Source: Microvirga lotononidis
Lineage (GTDB): Bacteria > Pseudomonadota > Alphaproteobacteria > Rhizobiales > Beijerinckiaceae
DNA: 64,000 nucleotides
Direction of reading: 5' to 3'
Assembly (NCBI RefSeq): GCF_034627025.1
Contig: NZ_CP141050.1
Location: 434,001 to 498,000, forward strand
This document shows positions 48,451-57,953 of this stretch, one piece after another. The position numbers and the translations under genes were made by a program. The notes under the pieces are model-generated. The model was not told the DNA's origin, did not search any database, and saw nothing but the letters and a program-made list of their open reading frames with translations. Every line of letters starts with the position of its first letter. The stretch's first letter is position 1.

Positions 48451-48666
48451 ATGGCTCACGCTGTTCGCTTCTATGAAACCGGAGGGCCTGAGGTTCTCCC
48501 CTGGGAGGAGGTCAAGGTTGGTCAGCCAGGACCAGGTGAAGCCTGTATTCGGCACACGGCGATCTGCCTGAACCATGTCGAGACCTATGTGCGGTCTGGC
48601 CTGTATCCCGCATTCCTTCCGAGCGGCCTCGGTACAGAGGCCGTCGGCGTAGTCGAAGCGGTTTAA
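48451..48666 (+). pseudogene. Truncated quinone oxidoreductase, N-terminal fragment
   Basis: A 71-residue start of a zinc-free MDR quinone oxidoreductase (HAVRFYETGGPEVLPWEEV, CLNHVETYVRSGLYP, GTEAVGVVEAV). The frame stops at 48664, exactly where the family continues with a G-E-G segment, and the remaining 250 residues are missing. The ribosome site TTAGGAGACG is intact. The break point near 48660 is probably a deletion or insertion junction. Confidence 0.75.
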
Positions 48667-49088
48667 CTTCGCCGGGCTCTGCGCCCGCCTTTTTCTTGTC
48701 TACCAATTCAAGTCCTTGATGTGTCTAGCGAAAATCTGGCTGTGCCGAATCTCGACTTTTGGTCGTGGACCCAGCAGCGTGCGAGCCAGCTGGCCCAGTC
48801 GCTTTTCCCCCGAAAACGAGTTTCCTATCCATTGCAACTATAAGCTGTTGAAACACGCGCCTCTATCCCAAAGGCTCGCCTCTATACCAATCCAAGGTTG
48901 ATTCCGCACTCAGTCACAGAGCCATCGTCAGCGATTTTCCAGGTACCAATATTGCTGCAGAGCGGCTTGCAACGGCCATCGTCGCAACCCTGTTCCACAA
49001 AGACCCGTAGGTTACTCGCTTAAGTCTGGAGGAATTCAATGAGCCAAAACTCGAAGGGCCACCATCCTTCGTGCGCTAAACCGCTGCC
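48667..49088. other. Decayed region
   Basis: Nothing intact. The plus-strand frame ending at 49008-49010 (about the last 40 codons, DFPGTNIAAERLATAIVATL) looks like the tail of a lost gene. At 49039 an ATG with a strong GGAGG opens a short frame that runs into the 3' end of the glyoxalase-like gene on the other strand. It is probably another gene start without a body. Confidence 0.35.
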
Positions 49089-49931
49089 TCACTCGACGAA
49101 CGCAAGGGCCACGCCGCCAGCCTCGCTGGCAGGTACGACAACGCGATCCGACGTTGCATGCGCACCAGCAATTTGCCCGGACCTGAGACTTTCGAAAACC
49201 AAATCAAGGGAGCGTGTTCGGAGCGTCAACGCTATCATACGATCACCCTGACTTGTGCTGGTCGCTGCCGCGCCGGCAAAGCGCCTGTCGACCTCAGCAG
49301 GGCTGAGAAACTTAATCGTCGCCCGGCCCGCCTGCAATGCATGACCGCCAGAAACCTCGGTCACCGCTTCAGACTCAAAGATCGTCCGATAGAGGTCAGC
49401 TGTCTTCGATGGGTCGTCGGCCACGATTATGAACTCAATGATATCAACGACGCCGTTGGGATGCTGGCGCCACTCGTCACGCCAGACGAGTTCTGGTGTG
49501 AAATGATGGCAGAAGAAAACACGGCCGTTCGGGATCAGCTGTGACCCAAGCCTCACAACCCGAAACGCCGCATCCCGGGTGCCGCCCGGGAGGGAGACGG
49601 GACGCGAGAACTCGGCCGGATTCTCGACAGGCACGCCTTTGTCGGCAAGGGCGGTGTGAAGAGCCAGGGAATCTGTTGTCTTGAATACCAGCCCTGTCAG
49701 GCCCAATGGATGCTTCCACAGATCCGCCCGTTCGGTTTGTCGTCCAGGTTCATACCCGAGCAGTTCGAGGTAGTTCTCGCCGAAGATTGCGAGATGATTG
49801 CTCGATCCTAACGTGTGGTGCCCCCGCTCGGTCAGCTGAAACCCCAGACGTCGGTATAGATCAGCCGCGAAATCGAGCTGATCGAGCACGTTGATAACCA
49901 CATGGTCGAGCGTTGGTATGATCTGCCTCAT
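49089..49931 (-). CDS. Glyoxalase-like (VOC) domain protein
   Basis: A 280-residue protein with two VOC modules. The first begins LDHVVINVLDQLDFAADLYRRLGF (residues 8-31) with acid ELLGYE, the second VDIIEFIIVADDPSKTADLY near 160. This is the Glyoxalase_3 arrangement seen in lactoylglutathione-lyase-like and dioxygenase-like proteins with unknown substrates. Its start at 49931 faces away from the copper genes. It may be a single-gene unit. Confidence 0.8.
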   Translation of the reverse strand: MRQIIPTLDHVVINVLDQLDFAADLYRRLGFQLTERGHHTLGSSNHLAIFGENYLELLGYEPGRQTERADLWKHPLGLTGLVFKTTDSLALHTALADKGVPVENPAEFSRPVSLPGGTRDAAFRVVRLGSQLIPNGRVFFCHHFTPELVWRDEWRQHPNGVVDIIEFIIVADDPSKTADLYRTIFESEAVTEVSGGHALQAGRATIKFLSPAEVDRRFAGAAATSTSQGDRMIALTLRTRSLDLVFESLRSGQIAGAHATSDRVVVPASEAGGVALAFVE

Positions 49932-50154
49932 TGTTATGCCCTTCAGTGCTCAGTTACAGGTTCGCTGACACGTCTCCAACTTGATCCAACAGCATCCGCC
50001 ACCACGATCGTGGCCCAAGTTAGATTGGAAGAGGCACCACCTGCTGCTTCAAACAAGCCGTTGCGAAGGAACCAGCAGGTTTGCATAGCAGTGAGATGTG
50101 CCTTGGAGGCTGCCGGGCGTCAGCACGCCAAACCCAGCCACTGTCCACCAAACG

Positions 50155-51786
50155 TTAAGAGGTCCCCTTAGCGATGTCGAAGACGTCAGTCAGGGTGACT
50201 GACCGGAACTCCGTGATCAGCAGCGTCACGCGAATAATCCAAAACCCGTCGAGAGGCAGCACGAACCCATCACCGAGATAGACGTCCCCTTGCTGGCGTG
50301 CCTCGCGAACAAAGGGACCAATCCCGTAAGACGGCTTGTCGAGTTCAATCTTGACGCTAAGCGGCTTTACTCGTTCGCCGCCAATCCGAATTTCACTGAC
50401 TTCGATCCTGAGCGGACCGACTACCGGCGGCTTGGCTGTCAGTGTTGCACTGACTCCATCTTTACTGATCTTGGTGTATTGCACGGCAACGTCAGATGGA
50501 GCTAAGAGCAGCGCACGCGGAGGGGGTGTAAAGCGCCATAATCCGAGCACCGCGATCACGAGGCTGCCGAGTACGATCTCAGTGCTCGCACTGCGGATGA
50601 GCCACCGTGTTGCACGCCGGTCGTCCGCAATCACAGCTTCCGTCAACCAATACCGGTTGACTAGAGCTAAGAACAGAATTGAGATGACCAGGGCAAGTTT
50701 GACCAGAAGCACGACGCCATAGTCCGTCGTCCAGAGCGCCGATACGGTCCGAACCTGAACAACCGCCAACACCAATCCTGAAGCCCCGAGGATGGCGACA
50801 ATCCCCGGAACTGAGGATGAGAACTGTCGCAGGATCCATGACGCATCTGATCGTTCTCGGGTCAATGTCACGACAAGTGGGATGAGGGAGCCCATCCAGA
50901 GCAGGACTGCAACGACATGCAGGAATACTGCGAGTGTCGTGAGCCCCCTCGGCGGCGCCGTCGCAGCATGACCCGCACTCGCGCTCGCCACTCCGGTTAG
51001 GAGCAGTGCTGTCAATGACAACAGGACGCCCGCGCTGGATGTGTATTTGAACAATCGGGCCGCATAGGCCACTGTCAGTGCAGTCGCTGCAATCAAAATT
51101 GACCCGCCGTAACTCGTTGCATACAGTCCAGCCTTCCAAACCGCTGCCGTCAGCAGATCAGGGAGCGGCGCGCCCAATGAATCGAGGCCTTGGAGCGCGA
51201 GTAGGGGAAGAGTGGAAACCAGGCCGGCGCAGAGTGCGACCGAAATAATCGTGTCTCCCGCCTTGGGGTCGTAGCGCCCAATCAGCGTAAAGTATCCGAC
51301 CCCGCCAACACCAATAATCAGACTAAGCATCAAGATAAACCGGGCCGACCAGAGTCCGACACGAATGATCGGATCGGATTGCCCGACACTCATCGGCGCG
51401 GCTCCACTGGAAGTCCCGACTGAGAACACCAAGCCGCCTCCAATCGGATGCCCGTCTCCTGAGGCTACTCTCCATGATAAGGTATAGGTTCCGTGCTCAA
51501 GACTATCCGGAAGCGTAAGTCGTATGTCAGAGCTCTTCTCACCGATCTCCTTCAAAACTACCATCTGGCCACTCGGCTGCACAAGGCGCGCAACCAATGG
51601 TCTAACCGGCTCGGAAAACGTCAGTGTGACCGTTCCTGGTGCCGTTGCGACAAGGATTCCATCAGCTGGATCAGAGCGGATTAGTTGGGCGTGCGCATAC
51701 GCAGTGCCTGCCGACAGCATAAGCCCAAGGGCAGCGAAGCAGATGACTGCCAGAAGCCCTAATAGCTTTGGAACACGAACACTCAC
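50155..51786 (-). CDS. Copper resistance protein, CopC-CopD fusion
   Basis: A 543-residue fusion. A signal peptide (1-31) is followed by a CopC domain with mature N-terminal histidine (AHAQLIRSDPADG) and the second copper histidine in SGDGHPIGG. Then comes a CopD domain with about eight membrane helices (residues 140-420) and an extra periplasmic C-terminal domain of about 100 residues. The layout is like YcnJ of Bacillus, a copper importer. It overlaps the YcnI gene by 4 bases (ATGA-type) at the 3' end of the sulfonate operon. Confidence 0.85.
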   Translation of the reverse strand: MSVRVPKLLGLLAVICFAALGLMLSAGTAYAHAQLIRSDPADGILVATAPGTVTLTFSEPVRPLVARLVQPSGQMVVLKEIGEKSSDIRLTLPDSLEHGTYTLSWRVASGDGHPIGGGLVFSVGTSSGAAPMSVGQSDPIIRVGLWSARFILMLSLIIGVGGVGYFTLIGRYDPKAGDTIISVALCAGLVSTLPLLALQGLDSLGAPLPDLLTAAVWKAGLYATSYGGSILIAATALTVAYAARLFKYTSSAGVLLSLTALLLTGVASASAGHAATAPPRGLTTLAVFLHVVAVLLWMGSLIPLVVTLTRERSDASWILRQFSSSVPGIVAILGASGLVLAVVQVRTVSALWTTDYGVVLLVKLALVISILFLALVNRYWLTEAVIADDRRATRWLIRSASTEIVLGSLVIAVLGLWRFTPPPRALLLAPSDVAVQYTKISKDGVSATLTAKPPVVGPLRIEVSEIRIGGERVKPLSVKIELDKPSYGIGPFVREARQQGDVYLGDGFVLPLDGFWIIRVTLLITEFRSVTLTDVFDIAKGTS

Positions 51787-52322
51787 GGGCCAGGACGAAT
51801 TTTAACCGATGGCGCAGGATACTTGAGTTCGCTGGCGGTCCGATCGGATTGCGGGACCTCAATCCAACGCTGCGTTCCGGATTCGCATTGCTGAACAACG
51901 GGAACGAAGATCTCCGATGCTGGAATGCTGTCACGAACCTTTGCACGAAACACGAACTCGTCATAGTGCGCGTCGTCAAGCTTGCCCTCGGACCACGTGA
52001 TCTCCCGAATCTCTGCCCCGTGGCCACCGTGGGCATCGATCTCCGCGTCAGCTGCGGCCACCCGCTTTTCCTCGACCTTGCTGGTCAACAACCAGCCTGG
52101 CTTTGGCTGCGGCTTGATCTCCGCCAATTCCGGTGGAAGCGCGACCTTCAAAGCTATAGTGGGAGAACCAGCACACCCGTGAGGAACCACAAGCACGAAC
52201 TTGACGGTGCTGCCAGCCCTCACCTCTTTATTGTCAAGGCTGACGTGAGCCTGAGCACAGAGAGGGACGATCAGTGCAGCGGCTCCAAGGAACGTTTGCA
52301 CGCCAAATTTGAGGTTTCTCAT
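51783..52322 (-). CDS. YcnI-like copper-binding protein (DUF1775)
   Basis: A 179-residue exported protein. ATG 52322 with GGAG six bases ahead gives a signal peptide ending AQA and mature N-terminus HVSL, where His26 is the copper ligand of the copper brace. The domain continues to about residue 160 with a conserved Trp (ITWSEG). Unlike Bacillus YcnI there is no C-terminal membrane helix. It acts with CopCD as a periplasmic copper chaperone. It follows ssuB by only 23 bp. Confidence 0.85.
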   Translation of the reverse strand: MRNLKFGVQTFLGAAALIVPLCAQAHVSLDNKEVRAGSTVKFVLVVPHGCAGSPTIALKVALPPELAEIKPQPKPGWLLTSKVEEKRVAAADAEIDAHGGHGAEIREITWSEGKLDDAHYDEFVFRAKVRDSIPASEIFVPVVQQCESGTQRWIEVPQSDRTASELKYPAPSVKIRPGP

Positions 52323-52345
52323 ACTAAACTCCATTGAGCTTAAGA

Positions 52346-53161
52346 CTACCAAGTCGAGGCCAGACCGAGGTGGACCAATGCCTCCCGCCGAAGCTCGCTG
52401 AGACGTGGGTCGCCGCGATGGCGCGGATAGGGAAGATCAACCGTCAAATCGGCAACAATGCGCGCGGGCCTCGGCCCAAAGATCAGCACGCGTTGAGCCA
52501 GGAAGACTGCTTCCTCGACATCATGGGTCACAAGGACTGCAGTCAGGCCAGCTCGCTGCCAGAGGTTGACGAGTTCTGTCTGCATCGTCAGCCGCGTGAG
52601 GGAGTCCAGCTTTCCAAGCGGTTCGTCGAGCAGCAAAAGGCGTGGATCGTTCACCAGCGCGCGGGCAAGTGCCACACGCTGCGCCATTCCGCCGGACAGT
52701 TGATGCGGATAAGCTTTGTCGAAGCCTTCAAGCCCCACGAGCCGAATGGCTTCGTCGATACGGGATTTCGACGTCCTCAGTATGCCTTGGGCCTCCAGCC
52801 CCAACGCTACATTGTCCCAGACAGTCCGCCACGGGAAGAGGGTCGGATCTTGAAAGACGAGAATCCGGGAAGGATCTGGGTCTCCGACTGGTGACCCATC
52901 AACCCGAAGCTGACCCTTGGTGGGATGATCGAGGCCAGCCAGCAGACGAAGAAGCGTTGACTTTCCGCACCCCGAGGGACCGAGCAGCGCCACGAACGAC
53001 CCCGGCTCGATCGAGAAGTCCACATCATCAAGGACCGGCAGTGGGTCTCCTTCCAGCTCGAACTGATGGGAAAGGCCTGAGATATCGACCCGCTGGCCCA
53101 CCGCAGGCGGGATCGTCCGGTTCAAAGCCGTCGCTACCATCTGACGAGCCCTTTCTGCCAT
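52346..53161 (-). CDS. ssuB: Aliphatic sulfonate ABC transporter ATPase
   Basis: A 271-residue ATPase with Walker A GPSGCGKST, signature LSGGMAQRV, Walker B LLLLDEPLGKLD and switch VTHDVEEA. The Q-loop VFQDPTLFPWRTV is typical of the SsuB/TauB/NrtD group. It overlaps ssuC by 28 bp. It energises import of alkanesulfonates. Confidence 0.9.
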   Translation of the reverse strand: MAERARQMVATALNRTIPPAVGQRVDISGLSHQFELEGDPLPVLDDVDFSIEPGSFVALLGPSGCGKSTLLRLLAGLDHPTKGQLRVDGSPVGDPDPSRILVFQDPTLFPWRTVWDNVALGLEAQGILRTSKSRIDEAIRLVGLEGFDKAYPHQLSGGMAQRVALARALVNDPRLLLLDEPLGKLDSLTRLTMQTELVNLWQRAGLTAVLVTHDVEEAVFLAQRVLIFGPRPARIVADLTVDLPYPRHRGDPRLSELRREALVHLGLASTW

Positions 53162-54144
53162 GAGAGCGTCCAGTCACGCACCCGAAACAACACGGTAATC
53201 AGCGTCGAGCACATCAGCGCCATCACTAGAAGGGCTGCATACATGTTGTTGTAAGCGGCCCACCCTTGGGCCCACTGCAGGTACCATCCGAGACCAGCCT
53301 TGACGCCCAGCATTTCTGCCACGACGAGAACTGCAAATGACGTCCCGAGGCCCATGAACAGCCCGACGAACACATGTGGCAAGGCGGCAGGAATTGCGAC
53401 CTTGAGAATCAGGAAGCCAGGCTTGGCGCCCAAAGTCCGAGCGATGTCATAATAGTCGCGATTGACACTGGCGATTCCTGACCACGTCAGGATCGTCACC
53501 GGAAACGCGGTGGCCAGCGCGATGAGGAACACGCTTGCTGATCCGCTTGTGGGGAAGATGAAGAAGGCAAGCGGGAGCCACGCGGTCGCTGGCAGCGGGC
53601 CTATGATCCTAAGGACTGGATGCACCCAGTAGCTCGCTGCCTGCGACCACCCGATCGTCACGCCAAGGACGAACCCGGTGAGCGACCCAAAGAAGTAGCC
53701 CTTGGCCAGCAAAACCAACGAGTACGAGACGCTGATGCCCAATCGGCTCCAATCGTCCAGGAAAACTTCGAGAATGCTCTGGGGAGACGAGAAAAATGGG
53801 ACCGGCAACAGACCCGTTTTCGCGGTTACAACTTCCCAGGCGATGAGACCCAAAGCGGCAGCGATTGCCCAAGCGCCGTAATAGCGGACTGTCGTCGCAA
53901 CAGCACCCAGTGCCCGCCCTGTGAGGGTAACGATGATCAGGACAAGAGAGATCGCAACTGCGATCAACGCAAGCTCGCGGCCGTAGGGTTGCGGAACCGT
54001 TTCGGGCCAAAGCTCGATGACGGCGGCGGCGGCAATCCAAGACGCGGCCGCCACCAATCCGAGGCCCCAAAGGGCAGGGCGGGTTCTAATTGACGCGCCC
54101 TGCTCGACAGCGCCTTTGGAGAACGCCGGTTCGATCAAACTCAT
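53134..54144 (-). CDS. ssuC: Aliphatic sulfonate ABC permease
   Basis: A 336-residue permease, longer than usual for SsuC (about 260): the extra N-terminal part contains two more hydrophobic segments (ALWGLGLVAAASWIAAAAVI and ALIAVAISLVLIIVTL). The ATPase-contact loop is YYDIARTLGAKPGFLILKVAIPAALPHVF. It is the channel of the importer, preceded by ssuA with a 10-bp gap. Confidence 0.88.
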   Translation of the reverse strand: MSLIEPAFSKGAVEQGASIRTRPALWGLGLVAAASWIAAAAVIELWPETVPQPYGRELALIAVAISLVLIIVTLTGRALGAVATTVRYYGAWAIAAALGLIAWEVVTAKTGLLPVPFFSSPQSILEVFLDDWSRLGISVSYSLVLLAKGYFFGSLTGFVLGVTIGWSQAASYWVHPVLRIIGPLPATAWLPLAFFIFPTSGSASVFLIALATAFPVTILTWSGIASVNRDYYDIARTLGAKPGFLILKVAIPAALPHVFVGLFMGLGTSFAVLVVAEMLGVKAGLGWYLQWAQGWAAYNNMYAALLVMALMCSTLITVLFRVRDWTLSWQKGLVRW

Positions 54145-54154
54145 CGTCCGCTCC

Positions 54155-55222
54155 TCATGCCGTCAGGACATCGGCGAAGACGCGCTCCGCGAATTTTTCC
54201 GGATCCGTCGATTTCTTGAAGACGCTGACATCGCGGAGCTCTTGGGCATACAGTGCGATCTCCTGACGAAGATCCGCGCCCGTGGGATTATGGCCATGCG
54301 TTTGATCAAGCAGGACGCCGACGAGATCCTCGATGCTCTTGTCTTTGGGAGCATTGGGCAGGAAGACCCGAGCGGCATCCTCAGGCCTTGCAACGGTCCA
54401 ATCCTGCGCCTCCAGAAGGGCACGAGTGAGCGCAGCCGCTGTCGGCTTGTCCTCACGCACCAAACGCCCTGTGAGACCAACGATGCAGCAGACGCGGTTT
54501 TCGAAACCATGATCGAGATTGGACGCAATCTGGAGGTATTTCGGGTCTCTGAGCCAGAAGTAAGCTTTTGGATCGCCGTCTGCGATAGCATCGATCTCTC
54601 CCTTCTCCGCGGCGAGCTGCAGCAACTCACCCGGGTACTGCCGCCACTCCACGTCGGCGACGGGATCGAGTCCTTCCTTGTGCAGCAGAATTGAGAAGAA
54701 GTTCTTTCCGGGGCTGGCAAGATCGGAAATACCGATCTTCTTGCCCTTCAATTGGCTGAGATCGGTGATCCCCGCTGACTTCAACGCGACAAGCCGTGAG
54801 CAGCCGCCGTGAGTGCCAGCTGTGATCTTGACATCGAAGCCCTGCTCAAGGGCTTTTAGCCAGCGCAGCGCCATACCGACGCCGCCGTCGGCCTTCCCGG
54901 TCGCAATCGCCTCAAGCAACGCCTCCGTCGAGGCACCGAAGTTCACGAGTTCGACGTCGAGCCCATACTTCTTGAAAATACCATGCTCGAGCGCCACAAA
55001 CACCGGCGCGAGGCAGATTGCGGTGGCATTCGTCGCAAACCTGATCTTCTTCAGCGGCCCTCCAGCAGGGACCGATTGTGCCGCAAGGTTGCCGATCGAC
55101 AGCGCGCCCAGTGGGGCCGCAAGTCCGAGTGCTCCCGCTGCCTTGAGAAATGCCCGGCGATCGGTTCGGTTGATCGCAGTATCATTCTCCGCTCGGGTCG
55201 CAGTCTTCTGAATCCAGCTCAT
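54155..55222 (-). CDS. ssuA: Aliphatic sulfonate ABC substrate-binding protein
   Basis: A 355-residue binding protein. ATG 55222 is chosen for its GGAG site. It carries a Tat-like twin-arginine signal (TDRRAFLKAAGALGLAAPLGALS), unusual for sulfonate-binding proteins, which are often Sec-exported. The mature part has the NMT1/SsuA pattern (KIRFATNATAICLAPVFVALEHGIFKKYGLDVELV). It probably binds an alkanesulfonate or a related sulfur compound. Confidence 0.85.
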   Translation of the reverse strand: MSWIQKTATRAENDTAINRTDRRAFLKAAGALGLAAPLGALSIGNLAAQSVPAGGPLKKIRFATNATAICLAPVFVALEHGIFKKYGLDVELVNFGASTEALLEAIATGKADGGVGMALRWLKALEQGFDVKITAGTHGGCSRLVALKSAGITDLSQLKGKKIGISDLASPGKNFFSILLHKEGLDPVADVEWRQYPGELLQLAAEKGEIDAIADGDPKAYFWLRDPKYLQIASNLDHGFENRVCCIVGLTGRLVREDKPTAAALTRALLEAQDWTVARPEDAARVFLPNAPKDKSIEDLVGVLLDQTHGHNPTGADLRQEIALYAQELRDVSVFKKSTDPEKFAERVFADVLTA

Positions 55223-55299
55223 CGTCAGTCTCCAATCATCGGCCTGATGGGTGATTTCACAGTCAATGTGGGTCGGAACGGCTCTGTCTGTCGCTTTTC

Positions 55300-56406
55300 T
55301 CACGCCGCCGCTTCGCGAGGCGCTGCCTTGTCACGCTGAGCAACAAGTGCACGGACACGCGGGATGAGATCACGGCCGTATTGGAAGGCATCCTCGAGTG
55401 GATCGAAGCCACGAATGAGGAAGGTCGTGATGCCCAGGTCGTAATAGTCAAGCATAGCGTCGGCGACTTGATCCGGCGTCCCAACCAGCGATGTCGAGTT
55501 GCCGCTGGCCCCAGTCAGAGCGGCGATCTCGGTCCAAAGGCGCTTGTCCAGCCGAGTTCCCTGTGCCGCAGCGGCCAACAGGCGACGCGATCCCTCGTTC
55601 GGCGGCGCCTCGGAACCGTTCCTGATCAAGCGTTCGCCGCCAGCAGCACGAAGCGCTTTGGCACGCTGGAGGATCCGATCAGCTTTTGCCCATGCCGCCT
55701 CTTCGGTTTCCGCGAGAATGGGGCGGAGGGAGAGACTGAAGCGAGGAGCCCGCCCAAAGGGAGCCGCGGCCGCACGTACGCGCTCAATGGTCTCTGCGAC
55801 CTGTGCGTAGGTCTCACCCCAAAGCGCATAAACATCGGCGTGCTTGCCTGCCACTGCGAGCGCCGCTTCGGACGAGCCGCCAAAGTAGACGGGGATTCCG
55901 TCCGGGCCTTGCGGCTTCACCTCGGAGAAGCCACGCACGACCTTATAGTATTTCCCGTGATAATCGAACGGCTGCTGGCTCGTCCATTCCTGCCGGACAA
56001 TGTCGAGATACTCACTGGTGCGGGCGTATCGTTCGTCCTTCGTCAGATGATCGCCATCCTGCGCCAGCTCCTGATCGTTCCCGCCGGTGATGATATGGAC
56101 GGCGATCCGGCCGTCGCTCAAATGGTCAAGGGTCGCCAATTGCCGGGCCGCAACCGTCGGTGCCGTGAACCCGGGCCGGTGGGCGATCATCAGCTTGAGG
56201 TGGCGTGTGATGGATGTCACATACTGCCCCACCAGAATGCTTTCCGGCGAGGTGGAGTGGAATGCCAGCAGCGCCCGGTCGAATCCTCCATTCTCGTGAA
56301 TGGCAGCTGCCGCGGCGATGTGTTGGCGGTTGATGACGGGGCCTGAGCGGGCAATGGCCTCCGACGCATTGAAGTTCCCGATGTACCCGATGAATTCAAT
56401 TGGCAT
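55300..56406 (-). CDS. ssuD: FMNH2-dependent alkanesulfonate monooxygenase
   Basis: A 368-residue luciferase-like monooxygenase, close to full SsuD length (about 380). Conserved segments include HIITGGNDQELAQDGDHLTKDERYARTSEYLDI and PVYFGGSSEAALAVAGKHADVYALWGE. It uses reduced flavin supplied by an NAD(P)H:FMN reductase to release sulfite and an aldehyde from alkanesulfonates. That reductase is encoded at 59156 in the next operon. It lies 21 bp after the SfnB-like gene. Confidence 0.88.
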   Translation of the reverse strand: MPIEFIGYIGNFNASEAIARSGPVINRQHIAAAAAIHENGGFDRALLAFHSTSPESILVGQYVTSITRHLKLMIAHRPGFTAPTVAARQLATLDHLSDGRIAVHIITGGNDQELAQDGDHLTKDERYARTSEYLDIVRQEWTSQQPFDYHGKYYKVVRGFSEVKPQGPDGIPVYFGGSSEAALAVAGKHADVYALWGETYAQVAETIERVRAAAAPFGRAPRFSLSLRPILAETEEAAWAKADRILQRAKALRAAGGERLIRNGSEAPPNEGSRRLLAAAAQGTRLDKRLWTEIAALTGASGNSTSLVGTPDQVADAMLDYYDLGITTFLIRGFDPLEDAFQYGRDLIPRVRALVAQRDKAAPREAAA

Positions 56407-56427
56407 AAGATCCTCCGAGAGAGTGGA

Positions 56428-57591
56428 CTAGAGACCTAAGGCGAGCAGACCGGCACTGGTCCGGGCCGTGTCTTCCTGGGGGCTGTGAATGCGACCACAG
56501 AGAACATCGCGATAATGACGTTCGAGGGGGTTGGCGCGCGAAACGCCGTGATTGCCCGAGAGCTTCAGTGCTTTTTCGACCGCGGCAATGGCGTTTTCGG
56601 TGGTGACCACTTTAATGAGACCGGCCTCCGACTGGCTTAAAGGACGCCCCTCATCGACATCCCTTGCTGCGGATCTGATCAGGCGTCGACTGACAGCAAG
56701 CAGCTCCTCGATTTCTCCAACGGCCTGTTGGATGCGGGGTACCGTCGCAAGGGATCGACCAAGGTTGCTGGGAACACGGTCCTTTAAGAACCGCACGAGC
56801 CAATCACGCGCCGCTTCAGCGATACCAGTATAGAGGGCTCCGGGCAGGATTCCGAACCAGGACGCTTGTCCCTCCCGGGTGGCCCACTCAGAGGGCGCCC
56901 GAATATCAACGGCATGGTCGAGGGGAACCCGCACCTCGTCAAAGACGACATCGTGGCTTCCCGTGGCACGCATACCTATTGGGTTCCAAGTCCTCTCGAT
57001 CCGGACACCTGGGGCTTGGACTGGGACCAGAAAGCCTCCCACACGGGGCTCATCCTCGTCTGTTTTCGCCCAAACGATGGCCCACGTGAGACCTTCCGCG
57101 CCGGTTGAGTAGATCTTCCTTCCGCTGATCAGCCATGCCTCGCCAACGCGTCGTGCTGTCGTGTCCGGAAGCCCGCCGCGGAGCGGGGTGCCAAGGGCAG
57201 GCTCAACACGAAGTGCATTGATCAATGCACCACGCTCTGTCGCATCGCGGGCAACGGCGCGGACCAGATGCTCCGGCCACCGCCCTTTGAGCAACTGTGC
57301 CAGATTGATGTACTGCATGATCAGGATCAACGCCGTCGAGGGCTCACCCCGGGCAATCTCCCGGATCACCTCAGCGGCTTCGGTGAGTCCCGCACCAGAG
57401 CCGCCCAGTTCAACAGGCGCGGTCAATGCAACCAGACCAGATTGATGCAGCAGACGGAAGTTTCCGGTTGGGAATGCTCCAGTGAGATCGAGATCAGCCG
57501 CACTCTCCGCGAAGATGGATGCCAGCCGGATTGCCGCATCAACGTGATTTTCGGACGCCGCAACGCGGGGGCGGAGTGAAGTCGCCGTCAT
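56428..57591 (-). CDS. sfnB: SfnB-like sulfur acquisition oxidoreductase (acyl-CoA dehydrogenase fold)
   Basis: A 387-residue flavoprotein-like enzyme of the acyl-CoA dehydrogenase superfamily, close to SfnB/DszC. ATG 57591 is preferred over 57669 because AAGGAA precedes it and the N-terminus then matches the family. It has typical motifs (ALIMQY-like LILIMQYINLAQL, GRKIYSTGAEGLTW, TTENAIAAVEKALKLSGNHGVS). Members take part in breakdown of sulfones and other organosulfur, using reduced flavin. It opens the sulfonate operon. Confidence 0.82.
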   Translation of the reverse strand: MTATSLRPRVAASENHVDAAIRLASIFAESAADLDLTGAFPTGNFRLLHQSGLVALTAPVELGGSGAGLTEAAEVIREIARGEPSTALILIMQYINLAQLLKGRWPEHLVRAVARDATERGALINALRVEPALGTPLRGGLPDTTARRVGEAWLISGRKIYSTGAEGLTWAIVWAKTDEDEPRVGGFLVPVQAPGVRIERTWNPIGMRATGSHDVVFDEVRVPLDHAVDIRAPSEWATREGQASWFGILPGALYTGIAEAARDWLVRFLKDRVPSNLGRSLATVPRIQQAVGEIEELLAVSRRLIRSAARDVDEGRPLSQSEAGLIKVVTTENAIAAVEKALKLSGNHGVSRANPLERHYRDVLCGRIHSPQEDTARTSAGLLALGL

Positions 57592-57757
57592 CGATGCATT
57601 CCTTCTGGAATTGACACGCTCAACAAGCACCGAGCGGCTAGACTTTCTACCAACGAGGTTGCCTGCCACGCGCCTATTCTTGAACCCGTATCGCTTTACT
57701 TATACTGTGCTTACAGCCATAAGCTTAGGATCGAGAGTGTCGAGAATAATACGCTTT

Positions 57758-57786
57758 GTCAAACGAAATGTTCTTCTAAAAGAACG
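57758..57786 (-). promoter_or_regulatory. Palindrome copy 4 with TTGACA promoter of the ssu operon
   Basis: GTTCTTCTAAAAGAAC (57771-57786) differs from the LysR-gene palindrome by one base. On the minus strand it is followed after exactly 7 bp by TTGACA (57763-57758), the same spacing as at 46599. A clear -10 was not found, as is common for activator-dependent promoters. Confidence 0.58.
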
Positions 57787-57916
57787 AAGAAACTGAGCGT
57801 TTTTTTCTTTTCACCGCGTGTCGTATGCGCATCTTCAACTTTGATGGCACCATCCCAAAGCATTTCCGACGAATGGCCAGGGCGATCGCCTTGCGGTCTG
57901 ATCGATGGTGATGCCT

Positions 57917-57953
57917 CGTCATGGACAGGTCAGTCGAAAACCGGTCCATGACG
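57917..57953 (-). terminator. Stem-loop downstream of hupE
   Basis: CGTCATGGAC and GTCCATGACG form a perfect 10-bp stem with a 17-base loop, 80 bp beyond the HupE stop. No T-run, so terminator function is uncertain. Confidence 0.4.

Noticed and set aside
49039..49251. Plus-strand 70-codon frame with a strong GGAGG site
   Set aside because: Most of it is antisense to the glyoxalase-like gene and the peptide shows no motif. Kept only as a possible gene-start relic in the region note.
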